From positions 62,001 through 126,000 of the forward strand of contig CAMDQH010000001.1 of assembly GCA_945905815.1 (NCBI GenBank): a DNA stretch of 64,000 nucleotides, in the 5' to 3' direction. Of this stretch, positions 50,097-60,501 are shown piece after piece. Made by a program: the position numbers and the translations under genes. This DNA comes from Bacteriovorax stolpii. GTDB lineage: Bacteria > Bdellovibrionota > Bacteriovoracia > Bacteriovoracales > Bacteriovoracaceae. The notes under the pieces were generated by a model that saw nothing but the letters and a program-made list of their open reading frames with translations, ran no database searches and had not been told where the DNA came from. How positions within the stretch are numbered: position 1 is the stretch's first letter; each line of letters begins with the position of its first letter.

Positions 50097-50735
50097 TTAT
50101 TCCCAACCTTGCACGCGGCCGGATTCAAAATAGATATACTTCGTTGCGCCATTGACACTATAAAGCCATCTTTCGTTCTCAAATGATGGATTTCCGGCAA
50201 CCTCTATACTATTAGGTTCACCCCAATTATTCATAACATCTGACTTAGACATACCGGTAACGGCATGACTTTTTCTAAGACCAAACATTTCTTCACGGGG
50301 TCTGGTTTCCTTTTTTTCATCTCTTAAAAACCCACGCGAGGCGAGATAATCTTTGCGCTCATAATGAGAAAGTTTCAGAAAATATATTCGCTCAGAAGTT
50401 GTCGCAAAACGAGATTTGAATTTATTATAAAATTCAACATCTGTTTCTGATTGCTTCCCTTCTAGGTTTCTTAGCTCCTGATTAAGAGATCTTTGACTTC
50501 TGTCATTCTGTTGATCACTGATCGAAGCTGGTGTCCTATGCTTTCTTTCTGTATTTGTTTCCCAGTCTCTTCCACTATCGCCTGATACAACTGGAAAATC
50601 TTCTCTCGGATGAAAAAATGAAGAATCATCATGTTCCATTTCAGACAGATAATCTCTGTGAGTCATAAGTCCACAACTCACACTACTCATGAGTAGAATA
50701 AACAGTGTGAGGGTTTTATAAGCTTTCATCATCAA
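50097..50735 (-). CDS. lipoprotein, hypothetical
   Basis: Lipobox LMSSVSC; MGDSxx-like C-terminus MSKSDVMNNWGEPNSIEVAGNPSFENERWLYS (BamE/SmpA-like flavour). Confidence 0.55.
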   Translation of the reverse strand: MMMKAYKTLTLFILLMSSVSCGLMTHRDYLSEMEHDDSSFFHPREDFPVVSGDSGRDWETNTERKHRTPASISDQQNDRSQRSLNQELRNLEGKQSETDVEFYNKFKSRFATTSERIYFLKLSHYERKDYLASRGFLRDEKKETRPREEMFGLRKSHAVTGMSKSDVMNNWGEPNSIEVAGNPSFENERWLYSVNGATKYIYFESGRVQGWE

Positions 50736-50859
50736 ATCCTTAGTAAATTACAATTAGTTCATCGGACATTCACCACATCTCTTTGATATCCCGACCAAGC
50801 CCTAGGAAAATGTTGCCCATACCCGAGCGATACACTCTTTATTTAGTAATTCCCAAAGA

Positions 50860-51741
50860 ATGCCGAAAAGGAAAGTGATGGGCATATTTGAAAAGCTTGA
50901 AACATTTATTAACAACTTATTGATCCGCACTGGGGATCAATTTATGCGTATACTTATGAAGCTGATTTCGCCTAAGCTTCGTGAGTTATTAAAAAGAATA
51001 ATGAACTGGATGGTTAAGGCCATTGCTTGGTCTAAAAGTCTTCCCTCATTAGTGAAAAAAAATGGTCCGACTTTATTGGCCAAAGGAAAATCGTATTTTC
51101 TAAGCTTTAAATATAAAGAAAAATTTCAAGAAACATATATCGCAGCGATCTCACAATATAAAAAAAGTCAGCCTGGAGCAAAAGTTTCAGGTTTCAAAAC
51201 CTTACTTTTGACTCCATTTCTCTTGATGTGCCAGTGGTTAAAAGGTTTAAGCGCTTCTCAGGCGATGTTACTTCTCACCTTTACATCTGTTTCCGTATTA
51301 GCTGGTATTAATATGGTTTTCACTGGCAATCGATTAATTTACGAGCATATGAAAGAAACAAGATCTCCTGCAAGCGTTGAAGATGAAATCCTATATGATA
51401 GACCTGATTATTATAAAGAACAGTCAAGGCATTTGGAGATTTCTGGTCTTAGGCTTCCAGTTTATATTGCAAACTTAAATGATCTACGGTCTATCGATAT
51501 TGATTTCTCAGCTACAATGTCTAATCGCTTAAGTCGCATGACGTTGGAGAAGCTCGAATTTCAGTTACGTGATCACCTTGTCCTAAACGTTGAACCAATG
51601 TTGCCATCTTTTCCCCTCGAGGAAGAAGGTAAGATTATAATTAAAGAGAAACTGACAGTAGAGATAAAAAACTTCATGATCAGTCGTCACATTGAGGGCG
51701 ATGTTAAAGAGATTAAGCTTATTTATATTTTGGCAAATTAG
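50860..51741 (+). CDS. hypothetical membrane protein, FliL-like C-terminal layout
   Basis: Single TM AMLLLTFTSVSVLAGINMVF then a periplasmic beta-rich domain. Confidence 0.4.
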   Translation: MPKRKVMGIFEKLETFINNLLIRTGDQFMRILMKLISPKLRELLKRIMNWMVKAIAWSKSLPSLVKKNGPTLLAKGKSYFLSFKYKEKFQETYIAAISQYKKSQPGAKVSGFKTLLLTPFLLMCQWLKGLSASQAMLLLTFTSVSVLAGINMVFTGNRLIYEHMKETRSPASVEDEILYDRPDYYKEQSRHLEISGLRLPVYIANLNDLRSIDIDFSATMSNRLSRMTLEKLEFQLRDHLVLNVEPMLPSFPLEEEGKIIIKEKLTVEIKNFMISRHIEGDVKEIKLIYILAN

Positions 51742-53012
51742 TCTTTCAAAACTAAAGCACGTACAGTTTTTTCATTAACGTGTAGCTTTCTCGCTGCCAT
51801 TGCTATATTTCCCTCACATAAACTCAAGGCCCGTTTTATATAATTACTCTTTATGCTATCCATGGATACAATTTCTTTGTCATCTTCCAAGCTCATAAGA
51901 TCTGAACTTTGTAGCAATAACTCTTCGTCAAAATGATCAAAGTCTAATTTATGCGATCTGGATAATATTTTCTTCTTTTCAAGATGCCCCAATAGCTGAC
52001 GTAAGTTCCCTGGCCAAGCGAGGGATTGATAAAAGTCTAAAAGATTTTTTGATAAAATGACGCCATTTTTGATAGCAAAGAGCTGACAGAATTCTCTAAT
52101 TCGTTGTACATCGTTTCGTAAACTAAGAAGTTCGACACTATGACCAGACTTGAGTCGATAAAATAAATCCTTACGAAAAGAACCTAGCTCTACCAATGCC
52201 TCCAGAGGGCGGCCGGATGCAAAGATTAATCTCGTTCGAATCATCTCTTCTTTTGTGTCACCAACCCTTCTAAATTTCTTATTGTCGATAAATGTAAGGA
52301 GTTTTGTTTGCAGATCCAGAGGCAGAGAATCTATCTCATCAAGAAAAAGAGTTCCGTTTTCTGCCATCTGAAATGCCCCTCTTTTGTCAGTAACAGCACC
52401 AGTAAAAGATCCTTTTATATGACCAAATAATTCAGATTCAATTAAGTGCGGATTAAATGAAGAAAGATTGATGGCAACAAATTGTCCTAATCTGCCACTT
52501 TTTTCATGAATTTTACCTGCGAGATGACTCTTTCCTGTGCCTGTTTCACCAGTGATAAGGATTTTTAACTCCGAATGAATCAGATTTTGTTCCAAAAGAA
52601 GCGGATGTTCTGACTGGCGATCAGTAAGTTCTTTTAGGTCAAATGGAGTAAAATTAATTTTATTATCGTCGATATAAAGACGGTCTTCTCTCTCAACATA
52701 GGCTTCCCGGGCGGCCAAACCATTTAACCAAAAGGGGCGCCCTTTGAGTGTTTTAAGTACGAACCGACCTTCATGATGACTTGTTTTCTCGATCTCGAGT
52801 CTATAATGAAATTGCTCTGCTTCACTTTTAGGTAATTCAATATAACTCATCGATAAATCTAGTGGCCGATAATGGGATGAAATAAGATCTATCTTTTGAC
52901 TCTTAAGGGTAAAAGCTTTCTTCCTTCCTTGAAACGGAAAAATACTACAGCTATCCCCTATTCTAACACCCGCGGCGTATAACTGTTCCTCCATTAATTT
53001 ACGTTGATACAT
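51738..53012 (-). CDS. sigma54-dependent transcriptional activator
   Basis: GETGTGKSHLAGKIHEKS, ELFGHIKGSFTGAVTDKRGAFQMAENGTLFLDEI, C-terminal Fis-like HTH. Confidence 0.92.
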   Translation of the reverse strand: MYQRKLMEEQLYAAGVRIGDSCSIFPFQGRKKAFTLKSQKIDLISSHYRPLDLSMSYIELPKSEAEQFHYRLEIEKTSHHEGRFVLKTLKGRPFWLNGLAAREAYVEREDRLYIDDNKINFTPFDLKELTDRQSEHPLLLEQNLIHSELKILITGETGTGKSHLAGKIHEKSGRLGQFVAINLSSFNPHLIESELFGHIKGSFTGAVTDKRGAFQMAENGTLFLDEIDSLPLDLQTKLLTFIDNKKFRRVGDTKEEMIRTRLIFASGRPLEALVELGSFRKDLFYRLKSGHSVELLSLRNDVQRIREFCQLFAIKNGVILSKNLLDFYQSLAWPGNLRQLLGHLEKKKILSRSHKLDFDHFDEELLLQSSDLMSLEDDKEIVSMDSIKSNYIKRALSLCEGNIAMAARKLHVNEKTVRALVLKD

Positions 53013-53089
53013 TTGAAATTCCTTTATTTTGAAAGACGCTTTCTACTCATATCTGCTATACTGACAGCAATTGGAAAGATAGAAGTAGG

Positions 53090-53749
53090 GTGTTTGTTAT
53101 GAATATTCAAAAAGGAAACTGTGAGTTTTTGCTAGGGATCGATACTATCGACCAGCTAACTTCTTGGCTTAATGAGCATCATTTCATAAATGGAGTAGCT
53201 TTCATCGGACGATCCAATGTTGGAAAATCATCACTTATTAATTCCCTGTTTGGTAAAAGTACCGCCAGAGTTTCCAAAACTCCTGGTCGCACCAGACAAG
53301 TAAATATATTCAGGTTCGTAGTTGTGAACCGTGAAGCAAAAACGGAAGACAGCTTTTACCTATTTGACGTTCCAGGATATGGGCATGCTGAAGTATCAAA
53401 AGAAATGGCACTCAATTGGCAAAATCTTTTAGATACATTCTTTCAGCTTTGTAATGAAAAGATTTTACTTCTTAATATACAGGATGCTCGTCACCCTCTT
53501 CAAGAACCAGACATCGTTTTTCAGAACTATATAAAAAGCTTTAAGCTCGAAACTTACGTTATTTTCAACAAAGTTGATAAACTCAAAACTCAAAGCGAAA
53601 GAAGCCGTTTAAAAAATCTGATGCCCGAGATTTACAGTAGCTTTAAGTGGGTTAAACAAATTCATTTTGTGTCTGCGGAAAAAGGTGATGGACTTTTGGC
53701 GGTAGAGCAATCAATTGTAACTTATGTGATGCGCCAGATAGAAACCTGA
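53090..53749 (+). CDS. engB: ribosome biogenesis GTP-binding protein YsxC/EngB
   Basis: FIGRSNVGKSSLINSLFG, KTPGRTRQVNIF, DVPGYGHAEV, VIFNKVDKLK. Confidence 0.93.
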   Translation: MFVMNIQKGNCEFLLGIDTIDQLTSWLNEHHFINGVAFIGRSNVGKSSLINSLFGKSTARVSKTPGRTRQVNIFRFVVVNREAKTEDSFYLFDVPGYGHAEVSKEMALNWQNLLDTFFQLCNEKILLLNIQDARHPLQEPDIVFQNYIKSFKLETYVIFNKVDKLKTQSERSRLKNLMPEIYSSFKWVKQIHFVSAEKGDGLLAVEQSIVTYVMRQIET

Positions 53750-53818
53750 TCTTTTTTGTCTTTCAAAAATCAAATTTTCATCCTAGAGCTATTTCGTGTA
53801 CCGAGTTAACATAGCTAT

Positions 53819-54709
53819 ATGATAAATGAAGCTCATCATTGGTTTTTAAGCCCTGAAGACGATCAAAAGATTAGAGAAGTTTTTAAGGAGCTTCGTGTTC
53901 GTTATAAGGACTACAAGGATCCATGGGGTTTCAATTTAGATCTTTGTGAAAGTACTCTTCGCAAACTCATTCCCCTTTATCGATCATATTTCAAAGTTAG
54001 AGTTTTTGGACAAGAGAACGTAGAAAATAAACCCTACCTGGTTGTAGCAAATCATACAGGACAGATCCCACTGGATGGAATGCTTATAACTATTGCGTTC
54101 GCATTTGATATTTCTCCTCCTCGAATGTTAAGAGGTATGGTTGAGAGATTTCTTGCCCAAATGCCATTTCTAGGTGATCTAACTGCTCAGACAGGCGCAA
54201 TACTTGGTGACAGAGGTAACTGTGAGTACTTAATTGATCACGGAGAATCTATTTTAATTTTTCCTGAGGGAGTCAAAGGTATTTCTAAAAATACTCCTGA
54301 CTACTACAAACTTAGGCCTTTCTCTCAGGGCTTTTATCGTATCGCCCTCCAAAAGAAGACACCCATTCTCCCTATTTGTGTCATCGGCGCTGAAGAAATG
54401 TTTCCTTTTGTGTTTCATGCGAAGAAACTGGCTACGATGCTAAAAATGCCATCGCTTCCTTTATCTGCAAACCTTATTCCACTTCCATCACCTATCGATA
54501 TCTATATTGGAAAAGAAATTATTATTCCTGAACACATGAGTTTGGAATCTACAGATAAAGAGATAAAAGAAAACGTTTACCATATTGAAAATACAATTAA
54601 ACATATGATCGTTCACGGGCTTGCAAATCGACGACCATTTTTTGATTTCATCCGAAAGCCCGTTTCTAAATATTTAATTCGTGAATTTCGTACAAAAAAG
54701 AAAATATGA
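53819..54709 (+). CDS. PlsC-like acyltransferase
   Basis: VVANHTGQIPLDGMLI, ILIFPEGVKGISK. Confidence 0.8.
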   Translation: MINEAHHWFLSPEDDQKIREVFKELRVRYKDYKDPWGFNLDLCESTLRKLIPLYRSYFKVRVFGQENVENKPYLVVANHTGQIPLDGMLITIAFAFDISPPRMLRGMVERFLAQMPFLGDLTAQTGAILGDRGNCEYLIDHGESILIFPEGVKGISKNTPDYYKLRPFSQGFYRIALQKKTPILPICVIGAEEMFPFVFHAKKLATMLKMPSLPLSANLIPLPSPIDIYIGKEIIIPEHMSLESTDKEIKENVYHIENTIKHMIVHGLANRRPFFDFIRKPVSKYLIREFRTKKKI

Positions 54710-55662
54710 GCTCAAAACATAAAATCCTCATTATTGGTATAGCTGGTGGTCTGGCCCAAATGACTGCAAGACTTATTCTTACAGAGAATCCAGAATGGGA
54801 AATAATTGGGATTGATTCAAGAAATATTTCAAATGTTCCGCCTCTTAAGGGCCTCACTTCGATTGAACTTAAATATTCACGTGGCAACTTCGAAAATCTA
54901 TTTCGTTCCCATGAATTTCAAACGGTTTATCATTTAGGAAGAATAAGTCATTCTTCAAATACCCATAACGTTCTTGCCAAACGAATTGAACTCTCAGTCA
55001 TGGGAACTAATCGAATCTTAGAATTATGTGAACGATCTGGTGTGAGTAAAGTGATTATACTTTCTACATTTCATGTATATGGCGCTCTCCCAGATAACTC
55101 TATTTTCTTAACTGAAAATGCTCCACTGCGAGCAAGTTTAAGACATCCGGAATTGAGAGACGTAGTCGAAATGGATCAAATCTGCACTAACTGGATGTGG
55201 AAAAACCAAAACAGCATTTCAACAATTGTTTTACGCCCGTGTAACATTATCGGCACACAAATTCACAATGCGATGACAAGATTTCTTGCTGGCCCAGTTG
55301 CTTTAAGTCCTATTGACTACAATCCTTTTTTTCAATTTATCCATGAATTTGATATGGCCCAAGTTCTCTACAAAGTTCTTCAAGATGTCCCTACCGGCAC
55401 CTATAATGTCTCAGGAAATGACTTTATTGCACTTAGAGAAGCCCTTCAAGTCATAGGCACCAAAGGAATTCCATTTCCCATGGTTCTCGCAGGAGGACTT
55501 AATAGTGCTTTAAAAAAATTAAATATCGATGTTCCAGAATATCTTTTGGATTATCTTAAATTTTCCTGTTTGATTTCAAATCACGAACTCAAAAAGCATT
55601 TGGGACCTAATTTCCTAAGATTCTCGATTCAGGAAGCCTTGGAAATGATTAAATTAAGGTAG
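54706..55662 (+). CDS. NAD-dependent epimerase/dehydratase (extended SDR)
   Basis: IIGIAGGLAQMTARLILTENPEWEIIGIDSR; 4-nt overlap with the upstream acyltransferase gene. Confidence 0.8.
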   Translation: MSSKHKILIIGIAGGLAQMTARLILTENPEWEIIGIDSRNISNVPPLKGLTSIELKYSRGNFENLFRSHEFQTVYHLGRISHSSNTHNVLAKRIELSVMGTNRILELCERSGVSKVIILSTFHVYGALPDNSIFLTENAPLRASLRHPELRDVVEMDQICTNWMWKNQNSISTIVLRPCNIIGTQIHNAMTRFLAGPVALSPIDYNPFFQFIHEFDMAQVLYKVLQDVPTGTYNVSGNDFIALREALQVIGTKGIPFPMVLAGGLNSALKKLNIDVPEYLLDYLKFSCLISNHELKKHLGPNFLRFSIQEALEMIKLR

Positions 55663-55839
55663 TTTTCTCTTAGGCCATGGGTCTGGAATTGACTGCGATG
55701 AATAAAGTTCAATACAGATAATCTTCATTTTTCATTCTTTTCAAATTCGATTATAACCACCTGAATTAATGAAAGGTCTTCAAGAAAGCGTACTTTTACA
55801 CAGTCCCTTGAGACCGTTGTCAAGGAAGCTCCCAGTAAT

Positions 55840-56430
55840 ATGTGCCTTGAAGATGCTTTAAAAAAATCGAAACTTATTCAAAACATTCAAAATGATTCGA
55901 TCTACGGAAAACTCGTAAATGATATTCTGGACGAAGCTGAAGTGGGCGTTCACAAAACCCAACATAATTTGAGAAAGCGACAAGGATGGATCTTTATAAC
56001 CTCACCCGATGGAACGACTCCTTACCACCGAGACCAGGAAAGTGCGCACTACTTTCACATTCAAGGTAAGAAAACTTTTTGGCTTTGGCGCGTAAGTGAT
56101 AGAAAGGTTGTAACACAGGAAGAAAATGAATTTTTCCACGGAGTTTATGGTTTAAGTAAAACTAAATATCAAGAAGCCTGTATGGACAATGCTTTTGAAT
56201 TTCACATTCAACCTGGTGACGGAGTTTTTTTCCCTTACACAGCTCCTCACATGGTCCAGAGTGGTAATGAAGAATTTTCTATTTCATTTTCTGTTACCCA
56301 TATGACCGATGAAGATTTTGCGATACGCAGGGTTTATAAAATTAATCAGCTTTTAAGAAAGCTTGGAATTGCTCCGAGAGACCAAGGTGAATCACGTGTC
56401 GTCGATAGTTTAAAACTGGCCCTGCACTGA
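55840..56430 (+). CDS. cupin/JmjC-like protein
   Basis: TPYHRDQESAHYFHIQGKKTFWLW ... HIQPGDGVFFPYTAPHMVQSG. Confidence 0.65.
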   Translation: MCLEDALKKSKLIQNIQNDSIYGKLVNDILDEAEVGVHKTQHNLRKRQGWIFITSPDGTTPYHRDQESAHYFHIQGKKTFWLWRVSDRKVVTQEENEFFHGVYGLSKTKYQEACMDNAFEFHIQPGDGVFFPYTAPHMVQSGNEEFSISFSVTHMTDEDFAIRRVYKINQLLRKLGIAPRDQGESRVVDSLKLALH

Positions 56431-56500
56431 GTTCTACGGACAACATTATCCCCGTTTGCAAAAAATTGGCAAAACGCTTAACTTTACGCATTGCGCTCGT

Positions 56501-56529
56501 TTGACACCAAACCCTTGAATCATTAGAAT
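56501..56529 (+). promoter_or_regulatory. sigma70-type promoter for tRNA-Leu
   Basis: TTGACA-N17-TAGAAT, 16 bp upstream of the tRNA. Confidence 0.8.
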
Positions 56530-56545
56530 CGAAGCTCGTCGTATT

Positions 56546-56630
56546 GCCCGGGTGATGAAATGGTAGACATAGGAGATTCAAAATCTCCCGACTAATAATC
56601 GTGGGGGTTCGAGTCCCTTCCCGGGCACCA
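56546..56630 (+). tRNA. tRNA-Leu (anticodon CAA)
   Basis: GCCCGGG/CCCGGGC acceptor, GGAGATT-CAA-AATCTCC anticodon arm, long variable arm, GGTTCGAGTCC, encoded CCA. Confidence 0.96.
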
Positions 56631-56663
56631 TTCTTTAAAACAGCTTAAAAGAAATTAACCTTT

Positions 56664-58022
56664 TTATTTTTGGATAGACAATATTTTCCCAGAAAATAGT
56701 CTCGCATCAAGATGGTACTGGTGATAATCGTAGAGCGCTGTCCATCTTCTAGTGTCTACATCTGCGACATCCTGCTCACGCATATTAACCAAAAATAAAT
56801 CTGATGCACCTTGGGCCCAACGGCTTTTTTCTGCAACGGCCATCTTATTTGCTCCGTCAAATTCCTTGCTCGTGACTTCCCATCGCAATTTTGAATCTGC
56901 ACTTGCCTTGCTAAAGAAACTTAACTGTTGAAATAATTCCGCCTCTAGATATTGCTCATTTTTTTCCATTGCTTTTAATTTGTAGTTATATGCAACTGAC
57001 TTACCCTCGGCTTTATTGTTTTCAAGAGGAAAATCAAACTTAACTCCGACTTGAAGACTTTCTGGATCGTAAGCTGCATTAGCAGATAGTTCCTTGGCGC
57101 CTACAAGCTCAAGATTTAAGCCGGGAAGTTTTGATTGGTCAAAAAATGCAACCTCAAGATGTATTTTCTCTATTTCCATTTTTAATATTTTTAACTGAGG
57201 ATTCTGAGAAATGTCCGAGGAAAAATCAAGGTGTTCCTGTTTCTGAAGAATAAATTCAGGGTTAGACTCTAGAGGAATTAAAACAGGACCACCTGTTTCA
57301 TCTCTTACATAAATGGCCAACTCGGCCCGGATTTTATTGAGTTCAATTTCATTTTTAATGAGCTCACCGCTACGTTTATCAATGGCCCTTTGATTATCTA
57401 CGACTTTAAATCTTTCAATATCGCCTGCTTTGAACTTTTCCTCAATCATCTGTTGTCGATTTTTAGCTAGTACTAAAATATTCTTATTAATTTTTAGTTT
57501 TTGTGTTTCTAAAATCCATTTGTAATAAAGGGTCAGGGCTTTATGAAGATAAGTCATTTTTTTTAGTTCTAATTGCAAATCCGCTTGATCTTTATCTATC
57601 TTTTTAAGCTTCATATTAGTTCTAAATTCGTCCGTCTTAAAATTCCTTAAGATAGGAACTGAGAGTCCTGCAAAAATCTCCCCTGCTCCTGAAGTATTAT
57701 ATTTGCCATCATAGGCTGGGTAAGTACCTGAGCCTTGTCTATGACCGGCCATAAGGTTAGTTCCACCCCAAGTCGTTTGACGTTCTAATGTTGTTTCAAA
57801 ATATTGATTATCATACTGATCTTCGATTCGGTTTCTAGATTTGAAAACTAACTTATGATCAAAAGCTCCTTCGGCAGATGTTAATTCTCCCTTGGCCGAC
57901 TCAGCTTTTAATTGTGCTTCTTGGATCAAGGGAAAATATGTCAGCACCGATTTTACAATCTCTTTTTCAGTCAAAGCATTTGCAGATATTGAAATGAGAC
58001 ACAGAAGTACAAAGAAGTTCAT
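56664..58022 (-). CDS. TolC-like outer membrane efflux protein
   Basis: 452 aa; signal peptide LLCLISISANA, long coiled-coil helices, duplicated TolC-type layout. Confidence 0.82.
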   Translation of the reverse strand: MNFFVLLCLISISANALTEKEIVKSVLTYFPLIQEAQLKAESAKGELTSAEGAFDHKLVFKSRNRIEDQYDNQYFETTLERQTTWGGTNLMAGHRQGSGTYPAYDGKYNTSGAGEIFAGLSVPILRNFKTDEFRTNMKLKKIDKDQADLQLELKKMTYLHKALTLYYKWILETQKLKINKNILVLAKNRQQMIEEKFKAGDIERFKVVDNQRAIDKRSGELIKNEIELNKIRAELAIYVRDETGGPVLIPLESNPEFILQKQEHLDFSSDISQNPQLKILKMEIEKIHLEVAFFDQSKLPGLNLELVGAKELSANAAYDPESLQVGVKFDFPLENNKAEGKSVAYNYKLKAMEKNEQYLEAELFQQLSFFSKASADSKLRWEVTSKEFDGANKMAVAEKSRWAQGASDLFLVNMREQDVADVDTRRWTALYDYHQYHLDARLFSGKILSIQK

Positions 58023-59056
58023 TCCTTATCCTTGTTGCTTGGTTCAATGTCCGCTTTATCAATTAACATTTTATTAAGTTCATCCTTAATAGGCTCTAAG
58101 ACAGGAGGAAAACCATTAAGCTGCCTCCATACTTCTTTAAAGATAAATGAATCACGAAATTTTATATAGCCCTTTGCATGAACTCCCAATCTTAAGATTT
58201 TTTGGGAAGGCCAAATTGAATCAGGTGTTAAAAGGACTCTGAATTTACCCTCGTGAGAACTTGCCTGGTCAACCAAATGGACTTTGGCCTTGAAAGTTCC
58301 AATGGCAATCGAAGGCCAGCCAGCAATCTGAATAGCAGGCCACCCCTCAAATTGCACCTGAGCACTTTGACCGGGCCTAAGCATAGAAGCATCATTACCA
58401 TCAATCCATAATTCAACAGCTGGGGAAGTAACCTCTGGCGTAAATACCGCGATTGGGCTTCCGGCCTTAATCAGCTTCCCTCTTTCGCCAGGAAGAATCC
58501 GAGTCACAACACCATTACGAGGAGCTAGAATTCTTTGAGTTGACTGCCTTGAGAGCTGAGTTTCTGATTTAGTCAAAATTCCAATGTTCTTGGAATACTC
58601 TACACTAAGCTTAGAGAACTCTATTTTCGCTTTTTCATAATCTTTTCTAGAAGAAAGACCTTGGGCAAAAAGTTTTTTTTGCCGATCTAAATCTATTTTT
58701 GCGGTATCCATCATTAGTTGAGCAGAGGCGAGTCCTGATTTCGCTGCATCTTTTTCACGCTCAAGCCGCTCAAGAAAAGACGGATCATTGTCTACGATAT
58801 CTGCTATAACTTGCCCTTCTTTAACGACATCCCCTTCATTCACATGCCAAACTTTTATAAATCCGCCAACCGATGCAGTTATAGATTGAACTCTTTCATT
58901 AGGATTTATTGCGGTAACCTGCCCTTGCCCTACGGTGAAAGAAATCCATGGTAAGAATAAAATCATTCCGAGTGAAGCAAAAATAATTTTCTTTATTCTG
59001 GAATTTCTAAGTTTAATCGGAAGTACAGGTGTTAGAAGAAAATCTCTGTTACTCAT
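58019..59056 (-). CDS. HlyD-type membrane fusion protein
   Basis: N-terminal TM, VGGFIKVWHVNEGDVVKEGQVIADI lipoyl-like motif, RILAPRNGVVTRI. Confidence 0.88.
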   Translation of the reverse strand: MSNRDFLLTPVLPIKLRNSRIKKIIFASLGMILFLPWISFTVGQGQVTAINPNERVQSITASVGGFIKVWHVNEGDVVKEGQVIADIVDNDPSFLERLEREKDAAKSGLASAQLMMDTAKIDLDRQKKLFAQGLSSRKDYEKAKIEFSKLSVEYSKNIGILTKSETQLSRQSTQRILAPRNGVVTRILPGERGKLIKAGSPIAVFTPEVTSPAVELWIDGNDASMLRPGQSAQVQFEGWPAIQIAGWPSIAIGTFKAKVHLVDQASSHEGKFRVLLTPDSIWPSQKILRLGVHAKGYIKFRDSFIFKEVWRQLNGFPPVLEPIKDELNKMLIDKADIEPSNKDKE

Positions 59057-59937
59057 GGTGGTGTCCCTTCATGGCCCCAGCAATCTTGTATTGACTAGTC
59101 TCATAGTCATAAACTGATTCTAGAGTTTTAGGAAGCTTAACGAGGGAAACAAATATACCAGAAATAATGAGCTCAGCCGAAACGAGTTGTCCCACGGAAA
59201 GCTGATTATTCAAAATAAGGTAACAACCTATCCCAAGAAGTATGACCTGAATGAATATTGTCAAAACAGATATCTTGAAAGAATTTTTCCGAGTAAAAGA
59301 AAAGTGTACATCTCTCGCACTCAAATATTTATCAATACCTTCATCACTAACACCTTTGCCCAAAACAACCTGATCATAAATATGATATTTCTCGTTAGAT
59401 TCTTGAATCGAAGTCTTAATTGCATATTCCGATGATTTATAAATCTGATATACTGTGAGGCCTATAATAAATGCCAAGATAATAAAAGCAGGGTGCCTAG
59501 TCAATTGGGGGCCAAAGCAAAATTATAATTGTTGAAATTCCGAACGTCATTACCAAAGCTATTTCGATCAGGCTTGTGTAGGATTTGGAAAAAGCTTTTA
59601 ACACATTTATCACTTCGAAATAATAATGAGCATATTTTTCGTTATTAAAATTTTTCCATTTCCTCATTTCTTCAATAAAAACCTCTCTCTCAAGAAATTC
59701 AATCAAAATGACTTGTGAATGCCTGACGATTTGAGAAATGACTAACCCTAATCCAATTAATACTAAGAATGATACTGTATTTAGCCAAATCCCAGACAAT
59801 GCAAGATTATTCACGAGGAACTGAATCCCAAAAGGTAAAATTAAAGAAGAAAGACCATAGGCTATAGAATAAAAGATATACGATTTATTTGATTTTAATG
59901 ACCGCATAGCTGTAGTAATACTTAATCTTTGCATCAT
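59049..59937 (-). pseudogene. ABC transporter transmembrane-domain-only subunit, split by a frameshift into ORFs 59497..59937 and 59049..59504
   Basis: Deleting one C from CCCCC (minus strand of 59507-59511) joins ...IIILLWP-Q-LTRHPAFIILAFIIGL... in one frame; LSVGQLVSAELIISGIFVSLVKLPKTLESVYDYETSQYKIAG matches the end of an ABC type-1 TMD. Confidence 0.7.
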
Positions 59938-60027
59938 GAGACCTTATAATTTTGTTACTGATCAGTATATAATAATGGCATAGGGCCATGTTATACGGTG
60001 CGAGAATCTTTCAAGTCTCAAAAAAAA

Positions 60028-60501
60028 TTATCTAATTTCTCTCATGAATAGCTTCATGTCATTTTCAAAACTTTCATTTAACTCATTGTTTTCTGCCATT
60101 TCAGTTATTTGAGAAACAAGAGAAAATATATTTTCGGCTTTTGATTCATAGACTGATTGTAAACGCTTCTTCATAGCTTGTTTATCACGCTGTTCAGCAT
60201 TAGTAAGTTGGTTTACCCTTAATGACTTACTTAAAAGAATCTGGACAATTTTAGACTCCTCGTCTTTTAATAATTGCTGTTTATTCAGGGCCTCATTAAT
60301 ATATTTTTTTACTTTTAATTTTGAGTCATTAGATAGTTCAGGATGAGCTTCTATAATCATTTCTGAATGCAGTTGAATCTCTTTCAAGGTCCTGACCTCT
60401 TCTGAAGCGATTCTGTTTTGAATCCTTAATGTGTCGTTTTTTTTCGAAGCACATGACGTAAGAAGCAGAAGAATAGAAACACGACATATTAAACATTTCA
60501 T
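60028..60501 (-). CDS. small lipoprotein, hypothetical
   Basis: 157 aa; lipobox SILLLLTSC, helical. Confidence 0.55.
   Translation of the reverse strand: MKCLICRVSILLLLTSCASKKNDTLRIQNRIASEEVRTLKEIQLHSEMIIEAHPELSNDSKLKVKKYINEALNKQQLLKDEESKIVQILLSKSLRVNQLTNAEQRDKQAMKKRLQSVYESKAENIFSLVSQITEMAENNELNESFENDMKLFMREIR

Noticed and set aside
55769-55840. Possible N-terminal frameshift of the cupin/JmjC gene (ATG 55769 frame versus ATG 55840 frame)
   Set aside because: Upstream residues look protein-like in two frames, but the evidence is too weak without homologs
56342-56581. 79 aa minus-strand ORF
   Set aside because: Overlaps the tRNA-Leu promoter and gene and the end of the cupin gene; no supporting signals
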